Positions 56,640 to 64,000 of a DNA stretch of 64,000 bases are shown in pieces (position 1 is the first letter of the stretch; every line of letters starts with the position of its first letter). Source of the stretch: Acinetobacter suaedae (GTDB lineage: Bacteria > Pseudomonadota > Gammaproteobacteria > Pseudomonadales > Moraxellaceae); NCBI RefSeq assembly GCF_008630915.1, contig NZ_CP043909.1, forward strand, positions 248,001 through 312,000. Direction: 5' to 3'. Under the pieces are notes generated by a model that was given only the letters and a program-made list of their open reading frames with translations, did no database searches and was not told the origin of the DNA. The position numbers and the translations under genes are program-made.

Positions 56640-57139
56640 TGAGTATGTTAGATCATCAACGTGGCGTCGGTCTCGTTGAAATATTGGTTGCATTAATGAT
56701 TCTAGCGATTGGTGTGCTAGGTTTTGTGGCATTACAGTATCGAGCATTAGAGGCGAGTGCTGAAAGTACATCTCGTGTACAGGCAATTTCAATTGCACGG
56801 GATTTGGCAGAGAGAATCCGCGTAAATCGTAATGCTTTTTCTGTTTATCAAGATGAAATTCAAACACCTTCAAAGCAAAGAACATATCAAACAGACTGTG
56901 TGACAACAGCTTGCTCAGATAGTGATCTAGCTGATTTTGATGTATCCCAAGTCGTTGGTCGGGCCATTTCATTGGGTATGACAATGAATATTATGGATTG
57001 CCAAAATACGAATAATAGAAGTTGTATTTATGTGGCGTGGGGTGACTCAAGTGCTACAGATGGGACTGGTACGGGGGATTGTACCAATGGTAATGCTTAT
57101 AACCCAACCTCCACTTGTGTGATTATGGAGACTTATTAA
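56639..57139 (+). CDS. pilV: Minor pilin PilV
   Basis: 166 residues from ATG 56639 (TAATG overlap with fimT; GGGG upstream). The leader is cut at HQRG/VGLVEILVALMILAIGVLG, the typical PilV N-terminus with Val rather than Phe at +1. It is followed by LQYRALEASAESTSRVQAISIARDLAERI. Cysteine pairs in the head probably form disulfides. Part of the PilVWXY1E tip complex. Confidence 0.9.
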   Translation: MSMLDHQRGVGLVEILVALMILAIGVLGFVALQYRALEASAESTSRVQAISIARDLAERIRVNRNAFSVYQDEIQTPSKQRTYQTDCVTTACSDSDLADFDVSQVVGRAISLGMTMNIMDCQNTNNRSCIYVAWGDSSATDGTGTGDCTNGNAYNPTSTCVIMETY

Positions 57140-57140
57140 T

Positions 57141-58274
57141 ATGAACAATAATAAGTACTCTATACAAAATGCTCTTTCAGTACATGAGCCAGTGAATCGA
57201 AGATTTATCAATGCTAGCTCAGGATTTACATTAGTCGAACTCATGCTATCGCTAGCGTTAGGTTTGATTATTACTGCGGCTGCGATTTTATTGTTTTTGA
57301 CAGGCCAAAGAAGTTTATCCATGCAACAAGGGGTATCCGATATACAGGATAATGCGAATTTTGGTCTAAATTACATTACCCAAGATATCCGATTAACTAA
57401 TCTTAATAATTCGAAAGCCATTATCAATGATGAAACTGCTGCTGCGGGAATCGTCTTGACTTCCTCCATTAATGCAACATTAGATGAAACCACGACACCA
57501 GCGACACCCTTAAGTAACCTTAATAGATCAATTACAGGCACGACTGCAAATGTGAATTTACTTTCACGTAGTTTTGGAATGATTGCTGGCACAGCACCAA
57601 TGTGGACTGGTGTGTCTAATGTCACGATTGATGGTGAAGAGGCTAAAAGTGATCAGTTGGTGATCCAATATGTCCCGCAGTACACACAAACACGTGATGG
57701 TTCTGTCGACTTTCTTGTTGGTGGGTTTGATTGTGAGGGAAACAACTTAAGATTCCGATTGGAACAAGATGCTGCAAATCCTACAACACCTTTTGGTCGG
57801 CAAGTGGTTGTACAGCGCTATTTTTTAAGAGAAGACAATAATAGACAAGCGAATGAGCCCAACCAAGCCTTAGCTCTGGCATGTGATGCGGGTTATTACC
57901 CAGTAGATGGTTCCCCAACAAGAATTACGAATTATGGGGATGCTGGCGAAATTATTATGAAGCGCGTTGATCATTTTAGAGTGCTATTGAATGTGCAAAG
58001 TGATGATATTGCTGGGCGCCGTTATATTTCCATTAATGATTATTTAAATCTTCCAGCACCTCGTCCGCGGATTGTCTCTGTTCAATTGGGCATGTTAGTG
58101 CGTTCTGCACAATCAGTTGGCTCGGAAAGTATGATAAAAAATGATCAGGAGTTTATTGTGCTCGACCAAACCGTCCAAGTGAAAGTGCCAGAAAGTTCGA
58201 ATACTAAATATGTTAGACAAGTTGTATCGCAAACCATTGCTTTGCGTAATGTTTTTGGGGAGCGTGGTCGATGA
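57141..58274 (+). CDS. pilW: Minor pilin PilW
   Basis: 377 residues with an unusually long leader (about 28 residues) before [22 protein letters not shown], followed by QRSLSMQQGVSDIQDNANFGLNYI, which is typical of PilW. A large periplasmic head with few cysteines. It overlaps pilX by four bases (ATGA). Confidence 0.9.
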   Translation: MNNNKYSIQNALSVHEPVNRRFINASSGFTLVELMLSLALGLIITAAAILLFLTGQRSLSMQQGVSDIQDNANFGLNYITQDIRLTNLNNSKAIINDETAAAGIVLTSSINATLDETTTPATPLSNLNRSITGTTANVNLLSRSFGMIAGTAPMWTGVSNVTIDGEEAKSDQLVIQYVPQYTQTRDGSVDFLVGGFDCEGNNLRFRLEQDAANPTTPFGRQVVVQRYFLREDNNRQANEPNQALALACDAGYYPVDGSPTRITNYGDAGEIIMKRVDHFRVLLNVQSDDIAGRRYISINDYLNLPAPRPRIVSVQLGMLVRSAQSVGSESMIKNDQEFIVLDQTVQVKVPESSNTKYVRQVVSQTIALRNVFGERGR

Positions 58275-59059
58275 AACAGAATCAGTCCGGTGCGACGCTG
58301 ATCGTTGTGCTTATATTTTTAGTCGCTATTACGATTATTGGAACGATTGCGATTCGGCAGAGTATCGTTGGGCTTAATATCGCTACAAATAGTCAGGTCT
58401 CGCAGTTAGTCATGCAAAACTCGGATGCCGCATTTTTCAATATTGAGCATGCTGAGAATCTAGCCCAAAGCTTCAGTGGGAGTGGCATGTTTGGCTATAT
58501 CAATAATGAAAGTGATAAAGATAAAGAGTTGGTTTTTTGCTTTCGGGGTGATCAAAGTGATTTCTTTGATATCAATAAAATCAGTGTGATGCAGTGGGAA
58601 TCAGGTAAAAATCAACCAACATCCGATGCCTTAGGAACTGATGGTTATTGTGATGCTCGTACAAATGTCTCAGGAAATTGGTTTACCAGTGGGCGAAAAG
58701 CTGTGATGACACAGGTTGCTGTCAAGTTTCCTACGGCTATAGAACAAGACCCCTTCTATGATCGACAAAGAGGTATTGATCCAAAAGAAGCTCAAATAGA
58801 GGAAGCGAAACGCGTAAAAATTTTTGCTGTGTCCTTGATGCCTAGCCTAAGTAGTGTGGATCGGAATTTTATTAATGTTTGTTTGCAACAACGTATGAGT
58901 GAACTTTCTATTCCAGAAGATACAGTGGTGCCAACTATTCCTGCAGGGACAGCAGATAAAGATAATCCGCTCAAAACAGTCACGGAATGTCTAGCAAGCT
59001 TGAATGTGCCATTTACCACACAGGTAAGTGAGTACACGATTACCCAGAATTTCTCTTGA
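58271..59059 (+). CDS. pilX: Minor pilin PilX
   Basis: 262 residues. MKQNQSG/ATLIVVLIFLVAITIIGTIAIRQS matches the PilX N-terminus (Ala at +1, hydrophobic alpha1). The head contains several Cys and acidic patches. PilX, PilV and PilW form the complex that holds PilY1 at the pilus tip. It lies 16 nt before pilY1. Confidence 0.88.
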   Translation: MKQNQSGATLIVVLIFLVAITIIGTIAIRQSIVGLNIATNSQVSQLVMQNSDAAFFNIEHAENLAQSFSGSGMFGYINNESDKDKELVFCFRGDQSDFFDINKISVMQWESGKNQPTSDALGTDGYCDARTNVSGNWFTSGRKAVMTQVAVKFPTAIEQDPFYDRQRGIDPKEAQIEEAKRVKIFAVSLMPSLSSVDRNFINVCLQQRMSELSIPEDTVVPTIPAGTADKDNPLKTVTECLASLNVPFTTQVSEYTITQNFS

Positions 59060-59075
59060 GTGGGAGTAAATACAG

Positions 59076-62000
59076 ATGAAAAATAATATGCAAAAAAGAA
59101 AGCAATCCAGGCTTTATCGTCAGACATTACTCGCAACAACGATTGCAGCGTTGAGCTCAGGTCTAGTCATTACCAGTGTTGTTCAAGCAAGTGATATTGA
59201 TATTTATCAAGAAGCAAAGTCTGGTGATGTAAGCTTAATGATGCTATTCGATATTTCGGGGAGTATGGGGGCCCCTCAATTAGTTGGAAGTGCTAGTGCT
59301 TGCGACATTCCAACTGGTTCTGTGAGTGGTTCAGGTAGTGAGTTATCTACAAATGGTTCGCCTACGTATACAAGGTATTATTGTACAGCTTCTAGCGTAC
59401 GAAGATATGCATTTAAACGCACAGGAAGTTCAACAAGTACTTATAAATATTATAATTGTGGTGATACGGGATCATATTACAAGTCTGATTGTACCGTTGA
59501 ACGAACGACAACACCTTCATTATCTGGTTTTACTTCTGAAGGAAGTTCGCCAGAAGTTTATTACTATAAAACAGAAACAGGAAAGTTCTATGATCGAATT
59601 ACTCGTCTAAAAGATGGAATGTTCGATCTGCTATATGGGAATGTCTCAAAAGGTATAGAACGAATTGCAAATGATAAAATCATTGGATTATCTGCATATT
59701 CGTTTAACGGGATTGGACGCAATGGTTATATTTTAGCACCTGCAAGACGTTTGGATGCTGTAGTAAACGTCAATGGGGTAAGTAAGACCCATCGACAAAT
59801 ATTATTAGAGATCATTGCTACGAAGTTATATGCCCGTGGGGGGACACCGACAGGGAATGCTTATGCTGAAGCAGCAGCATATTTTATGGGAACAAGAACG
59901 TTTAATTCTAATGAGTTAACGAATTTCTCTTTAGGTGCGCCTGTTTATTTTAGATATAGTAGTAATGGTACGACACATTATACTCAGTGCAATGAATGGG
60001 ATAATTCTGGGAATTGTACCTTTTGGCCGAGTACTAGTCATCCAAATACTTCTGCACGTACTTTTGACTATTTACCTTTAGATCTTTCTCAGTATACAAC
60101 CGGCTCTTGTACGGTTAAGTTGGCAAATAATACTTCAGGTTCTAGCTTGACCAGTAACATTACAGGTACTTGTTATTATTTAAGAGGAAATATTGCAAGA
60201 AGTAATGATTACCCACATGGTTTTAATTATTCAGCAGGATTGGGGATCAAAACAGCTGATGGTACCCGATATCAAAAGCCAGCATCTTTGGAGCAATCTG
60301 ATGATGTTAAAAAATGTAGTGGTCAGGGGATTTATGTCTTAACAGATGGTGCACCTTCAAGTCAGCATAACCAAGCGAAAGCAATGCGAAATGCATTAAA
60401 TGGTGCAAGTTTTACATGTACTGAACAAGCTGGAGACTCAACGAATAATACCGTGGCAACCAGTTGTTCTTTGGCGTTTAGTCAGAGACTTTTAAATGAT
60501 AATCCAACAGGTCTAAAGATTAGAACTGCAGTGGTTGGGTTTGGTGGGGAATTTAATGATATTCCTTCATATGATCCTAGCAAAACTCAGGAAGAGAATC
60601 TAAATGCATTGGGTACGATCAACTCTGCAACTAAGGCTGCTGCTGAATGGGGAATTAAAGGCGAAGGTGGGTGGTACTCAGGGAGTAGCTCACAAGATGT
60701 AGTAGATAGTGTTAATAATTTTATTAATGGATTGGGTGGTGTGATTCCAGCGGTAACAACAGGTTCACCGACAGTACCTAAAGATCGGTTGAATCCAGCT
60801 GTTTTACAAAAACAAGCTTATTTCCCACAGTTTCAACCTACGCCAGATAAGACTTATCAACTTTGGGCAGGAAACCTAAAAAAATACAATGTTGTTGTTG
60901 GCGTATTAAAGGATAAGGCTGGGAATAATATTGTTGATAGTCAAGGCCGCATAGTAGACAACTATGATTTATGGTCTCCAGCAGTGAGTACTAATCCAGC
61001 GATCAAGGATGGTGATGAAGATATGCTTGGAAGTACTAAATTTGCCTTAAAAGGTGGTGCTTGGTCTCAATTGAAGTTGAAAAAGAATGCTGACACAACG
61101 GTTGATAATCGGAAACTATTAACTAATCGTATCGCGAGTGGTACAGGCACAGCAGCAACTTTCATTACCGGAACCAGTTTACGCCGGGTGAATAGTACTG
61201 ATCTAACGGATACAACTTATAAAAATGATGTCAATCGTGGCTATTTGATGCAGCTACTTGGCTATAATGTAAATCCAACTAACCCTGAAATTACCGCAAC
61301 TACATCAGAATTACGTCAAGTAGGTGCAGTCATGCATTCTTCTCCTTTATTGGTTACTAATAAAGGTAAAATTGTCTATAAGGATGGTGAGTTAAAAACA
61401 GAAAATCGTGAAGATTATGTTTTGTTTGGAACAACTCAGGGATTATTACATGTTGTCGATGCTGAGACAGGGCAAGAAAAATTTGCATTTGTGCCGAATG
61501 AAATGATCGAAAGGCAAAAGGAAGCCTTCCAAAAATATGATACGACTTCTGGAGGTTTATCGAATTTATATTATGGTATTGATGGTCCTTGGGCTACATA
61601 TACAGAATATGTGATTGATGGTTCAGGTAATTTAACTGTTGGTTCAGGTAAAGGTACGAATCAGAAAGGTAAACAAATGGCTTATGGCGGTCTGCGTATG
61701 GGAGGGCGTAGTTACTATGCTCTAGATTTGCAGAATATGAATGCCCCTGAGCTTCTTTTCCATATTTCTCCTGACGATAAGAAAGTTTATAGCCGTGATG
61801 GTTCCGTAACTACCTATAATGAATTGGGAGACATGGGGCAAAGTTGGTCTAAACCAGCGATTACTTGGGTCAAATGGAATAAGCAGCGTAAACGTGTCAT
61901 GTTTGTTGGCGGAGGGTATGATGCAGGTGGTGTAGATGGTAATGCCAACACCGGTGGTTATGAAAGTGACACATATAACCAAACCAATAAAAAGGGTGGT

Positions 62001-63086
62001 GGTGTCTATATGTTCGATGCTGATAATGGCAAGCTGCTTTGGTGGGCTGGTGCAAATAGCACAGCTGCTTCCACAAATGTTGTAAAAACTGCAGCAAGTG
62101 ATTTGAAATATAGTGTTGTCAGTGAAATTCGTACAGAGGACCGTAATGGTGATGGTTTAACTGATCACTTGTATTTTGGGGATTTAGGAGGGCAATTATT
62201 CCGTATAGATTTAGATAATAATGCAGCATCCACCAAAGATTTCGCTAAGTCACCTAGACGTTTACTAAATCTGAATGTGGCAGAAAAAAGCCCACGTTTT
62301 TATGAAATGCCATCATTCTCCGTTTATGACTATGCAGGTCAAACCTTTGCGGTAGTTTCAATCGGAAGTGGAAATCGTAGCTTACCATTAAAAGATTATA
62401 CAGTTGGTACATCTGGCTATGATTACGATGCTGTCTATAATATTTATGATCGAGATGTAACTGCACGGAACTTATATCAATCAGGATATACATTCTTAAC
62501 TCCAACCTTGACTAAGTCTAATCTAGGGGAAATTACTCAAGTAAATCGTAATGATGACACGACATTGGTTGCACCATATCCAATGTCTTCGACTGCTAAG
62601 CAGGGGTGGTATTTCCAATTTAAGTCAAACAAATTGCAGAGTGCAAAAGTATTTTCGACACCAATTGCCTTAAATAACCGTTTATTTGTCTCTACTTTTG
62701 ATGGTAGTAAACCAGGGCTTTCTGGAGACTGTGGAGCAGGGGTTAAAGGTGAAAGTTTCTTGAATCAATTCTGCTTGCCGTATGGTCAATGTAATAAAAA
62801 TCTAGTAACTGATTCAGGCGTTGCTTGCAGTACAGGAGATGGTTGTTCATTGGGTGCCGGTATTCAGTATTCAACGATTGTTGATGATAAAAAAGACTGT
62901 GATCCAGCAGATCCAACATGTTCATCACCGGGTAGCGGTGGAGGAGAGCCAGGGGATGGAACAAATAATAAGAATTACTGTCTATCAACAGGGAATCGTG
63001 GTGCTACAACAGTAGGTGGTGTGATTTCTACAGGTAGTAGTCGAATTTGCTTAGAGCCACAACGTTGGTATGAACGTTCGAGATAG
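59076..63086 (+). CDS. pilY1: Pilus tip adhesin/assembly protein PilY1
   Basis: 1336 residues. A signal peptide ends near VVQAS. The N-terminal half carries a von Willebrand A-like domain with a MIDAS-type DISGS (about 58-62) and is interrupted by Ser/Thr/Tyr-rich repeats with Cys pairs. The C-terminal half is a PilY1 beta-propeller (about 740-1230) with a calcium loop DRNGDGLTD (about residues 1018-1026). The C-terminus is Cys-rich with a Gly/Pro linker (SSPGSGGGEPGDG). It promotes pilus extension and surface adhesion; the VWA part is often the most variable region. Confidence 0.93.
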   Translation: MKNNMQKRKQSRLYRQTLLATTIAALSSGLVITSVVQASDIDIYQEAKSGDVSLMMLFDISGSMGAPQLVGSASACDIPTGSVSGSGSELSTNGSPTYTRYYCTASSVRRYAFKRTGSSTSTYKYYNCGDTGSYYKSDCTVERTTTPSLSGFTSEGSSPEVYYYKTETGKFYDRITRLKDGMFDLLYGNVSKGIERIANDKIIGLSAYSFNGIGRNGYILAPARRLDAVVNVNGVSKTHRQILLEIIATKLYARGGTPTGNAYAEAAAYFMGTRTFNSNELTNFSLGAPVYFRYSSNGTTHYTQCNEWDNSGNCTFWPSTSHPNTSARTFDYLPLDLSQYTTGSCTVKLANNTSGSSLTSNITGTCYYLRGNIARSNDYPHGFNYSAGLGIKTADGTRYQKPASLEQSDDVKKCSGQGIYVLTDGAPSSQHNQAKAMRNALNGASFTCTEQAGDSTNNTVATSCSLAFSQRLLNDNPTGLKIRTAVVGFGGEFNDIPSYDPSKTQEENLNALGTINSATKAAAEWGIKGEGGWYSGSSSQDVVDSVNNFINGLGGVIPAVTTGSPTVPKDRLNPAVLQKQAYFPQFQPTPDKTYQLWAGNLKKYNVVVGVLKDKAGNNIVDSQGRIVDNYDLWSPAVSTNPAIKDGDEDMLGSTKFALKGGAWSQLKLKKNADTTVDNRKLLTNRIASGTGTAATFITGTSLRRVNSTDLTDTTYKNDVNRGYLMQLLGYNVNPTNPEITATTSELRQVGAVMHSSPLLVTNKGKIVYKDGELKTENREDYVLFGTTQGLLHVVDAETGQEKFAFVPNEMIERQKEAFQKYDTTSGGLSNLYYGIDGPWATYTEYVIDGSGNLTVGSGKGTNQKGKQMAYGGLRMGGRSYYALDLQNMNAPELLFHISPDDKKVYSRDGSVTTYNELGDMGQSWSKPAITWVKWNKQRKRVMFVGGGYDAGGVDGNANTGGYESDTYNQTNKKGGGVYMFDADNGKLLWWAGANSTAASTNVVKTAASDLKYSVVSEIRTEDRNGDGLTDHLYFGDLGGQLFRIDLDNNAASTKDFAKSPRRLLNLNVAEKSPRFYEMPSFSVYDYAGQTFAVVSIGSGNRSLPLKDYTVGTSGYDYDAVYNIYDRDVTARNLYQSGYTFLTPTLTKSNLGEITQVNRNDDTTLVAPYPMSSTAKQGWYFQFKSNKLQSAKVFSTPIALNNRLFVSTFDGSKPGLSGDCGAGVKGESFLNQFCLPYGQCNKNLVTDSGVACSTGDGCSLGAGIQYSTIVDDKKDCDPADPTCSSPGSGGGEPGDGTNNKNYCLSTGNRGATTVGGVISTGSSRICLEPQRWYERSR

Positions 63087-63095
63087 GGGAGCGTA

Positions 63096-63593
63096 ATGCA
63101 AAATAGTCGATTAACATCTGTACATGGATTTACTTTGGTTGAGTTGATGATCGTTGTGGTTATTGTTGCAATTTTTGCGGCAATTGCGATACCGAGCTAT
63201 CAAGAATATGTTCGACGTGCGATTGCTGCACAGGCTCAACAGGAAATGCAGCGTATATCAACTGAATTAGAGAGAAGTAAAACAAGAAACTTCAACTATT
63301 TGGGGTTCCCGAGTACGGTTGTTTTGCCTGTTGGTGCAACAGGTTCAGCGGTTCAATATACGATTACTGTAAGTGATGGAGCAGATGTCAGTAAATCGTT
63401 AACAGATAGTACTGCATCAGGACAAAGTTGGGTGATGCAGGGTATTTGGAAAACATCAGAAACAACAAATGTTGATAACTTCAGTTTTTTGATGACCAGT
63501 TCTGGAGTACGCTGTAAGAATAAAACCAAAGCGAATATTACTGCGACTAATGTAGATAATGCGACATGTGGAACAGGGCGAGAAGAATGGTAA
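63096..63593 (+). CDS. pilE: PilE-type minor pilin
   Basis: 165 residues with GGGGAG upstream. The leader is cut at [33 protein letters not shown]. The head contains two Cys near the C-terminus (GVRCKNKT and [11 protein letters not shown]). It follows pilY1, as PilE does in Acinetobacter and Pseudomonas minor-pilin operons. It overlaps the next pilin gene by 7 nt. Confidence 0.85.
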   Translation: MQNSRLTSVHGFTLVELMIVVVIVAIFAAIAIPSYQEYVRRAIAAQAQQEMQRISTELERSKTRNFNYLGFPSTVVLPVGATGSAVQYTITVSDGADVSKSLTDSTASGQSWVMQGIWKTSETTNVDNFSFLMTSSGVRCKNKTKANITATNVDNATCGTGREEW

Positions 63594-64000
63594 GAACAGT
63601 ACGAGGCTTTACACTTATTGAGTTGATGATTGTTGTTGCAATCGTTGGCATCTTGGCTGCTATTGCTTATCCATCTTATCAAGAACATGTACGGAAGACG
63701 AAACGCACAGATGCTCAGGCAGATATGATGGAGCTAGCAAATCGTTTGCAGCGTTACAAGATTGCGAATTTTACTTTTTTGAAGCCCAATGGTACGGCTA
63801 TTGATTTAGCGGATCTTGGCCATAATGGAACTTTGCCTCAGTCTGGAGGAGGCGTTTTATATAACTTAGCTTTGTCTAATGTAACTGCTGGAACTTGGAC
63901 ACTTACAGCAACACCAACAGGTGGGCAGCTTGGTGATGGGGACATTGTGTTAAATCATCGGGGTGAACGTTGTTGGGATAAAGGTAATAAAACAACAGGA
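63587..64000 (+). CDS. pilE: Second PilE-type pilin, cut by the right edge
   Basis: 138 codons are visible from the ATG at 63587, inside the end of the preceding gene. The leader MVRTVRG is cut before [30 protein letters not shown], the PilE/TapA type. It is followed by [22 protein letters not shown], a common PilE motif, and a head with [10 protein letters not shown] near the edge. The stop codon lies outside the window. Tandem PilE-like genes at the end of the minor-pilin operon suggest two distinct minor pilins. Confidence 0.9.
   Translation, partial: MVRTVRGFTLIELMIVVAIVGILAAIAYPSYQEHVRKTKRTDAQADMMELANRLQRYKIANFTFLKPNGTAIDLADLGHNGTLPQSGGGVLYNLALSNVTAGTWTLTATPTGGQLGDGDIVLNHRGERCWDKGNKTTG

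Overview
The window looks like a chromosomal segment of an Acinetobacter-type gammaproteobacterium. The evidence is the low-to-moderate GC content, the gene orders pilMNOPQ-aroK-aroB, gltB-gltD and gmk-rpoZ-spoT-ridA, a split dcw cluster, and two pilin genes beside a pilin O-oligosaccharyltransferase. The species cannot be fixed from the sequence alone. Most of the window is core genome. The more accessory-looking parts are the metal-efflux island at the left and the pilin/glycosylation locus near 46-50 kb.

Layout. (1) 0-1.1 kb: a truncated P-loop kinase and an unknown lipoprotein, both on the minus strand. (2) 1.2-9.7 kb: a heavy-metal efflux island. It has two paralogous czcI-like genes, each behind the same perfect palindrome and -10 box, with a small secreted protein between them, followed by the czcCBA RND pump and the CDF exporter czcD. 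(3) 9.7-13 kb: a zinc-ribbon membrane protein and two unrecognised proteins. (4) 13-17.2 kb, minus strand: three identical tRNA-Glu genes, tRNA-Ala, an amino-acid permease and gltX. (5) 17.5-24.7 kb: the first half of the division and cell-wall cluster (rsmH, ftsL, ftsI, murE, murF, mraY), ending at a terminator, followed by rlmA. (6) 25.6-36.1 kb: PBP1a, divergent from pilMNOPQ, then aroK, aroB and a SPOR/DamX-like protein. (7) 36.1-42.5 kb: glutamate synthase gltBD behind a sigma54-like promoter and an NtrC-like site. (8) 42.6-46 kb: a PF10118-type hydrolase and a lemA/TPM-domain cluster. (9) 46-50 kb: pilin 1, a TfpZ-like accessory protein, pilin 2 and an O-oligosaccharyltransferase. (10) 50-56 kb: a bacterioferritin lacking most ferroxidase ligands, bfd with a Fur box, ridA, spoT, rpoZ, gmk and ispH. 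(11) 56.1-64 kb: the minor-pilin operon fimT/fimU-pilV-pilW-pilX-pilY1-pilE, running off the right edge.

How the genes work together. Three blocks serve type IV pili, which act in twitching and DNA uptake: the alignment complex and secretin (pilMNOPQ), the major pilins with their accessory and glycosylation proteins, and the priming minor pilins with the PilY1 tip protein. Another block exports Zn/Co/Cd across both membranes (CzcCBA) and across the inner membrane (CzcD). Peptidoglycan precursor synthesis and polymerisation (murE, murF, mraY, ftsI, mrcA) and glutamate supply and use (gltBD, gltX, tRNA-Glu) are also represented.

The signals most worth following are: the duplicated czcI genes with a shared operator; three sigma54-type promoters (gltB and both pilins); a terminator-like hairpin at the 5' end of the pilin glycosyltransferase gene; the bacterioferritin that keeps its haem ligand but has lost four of six ferroxidase ligands; and a SpoT with a degenerate synthetase domain. 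I saw no CRISPR array, insertion sequence or prophage.
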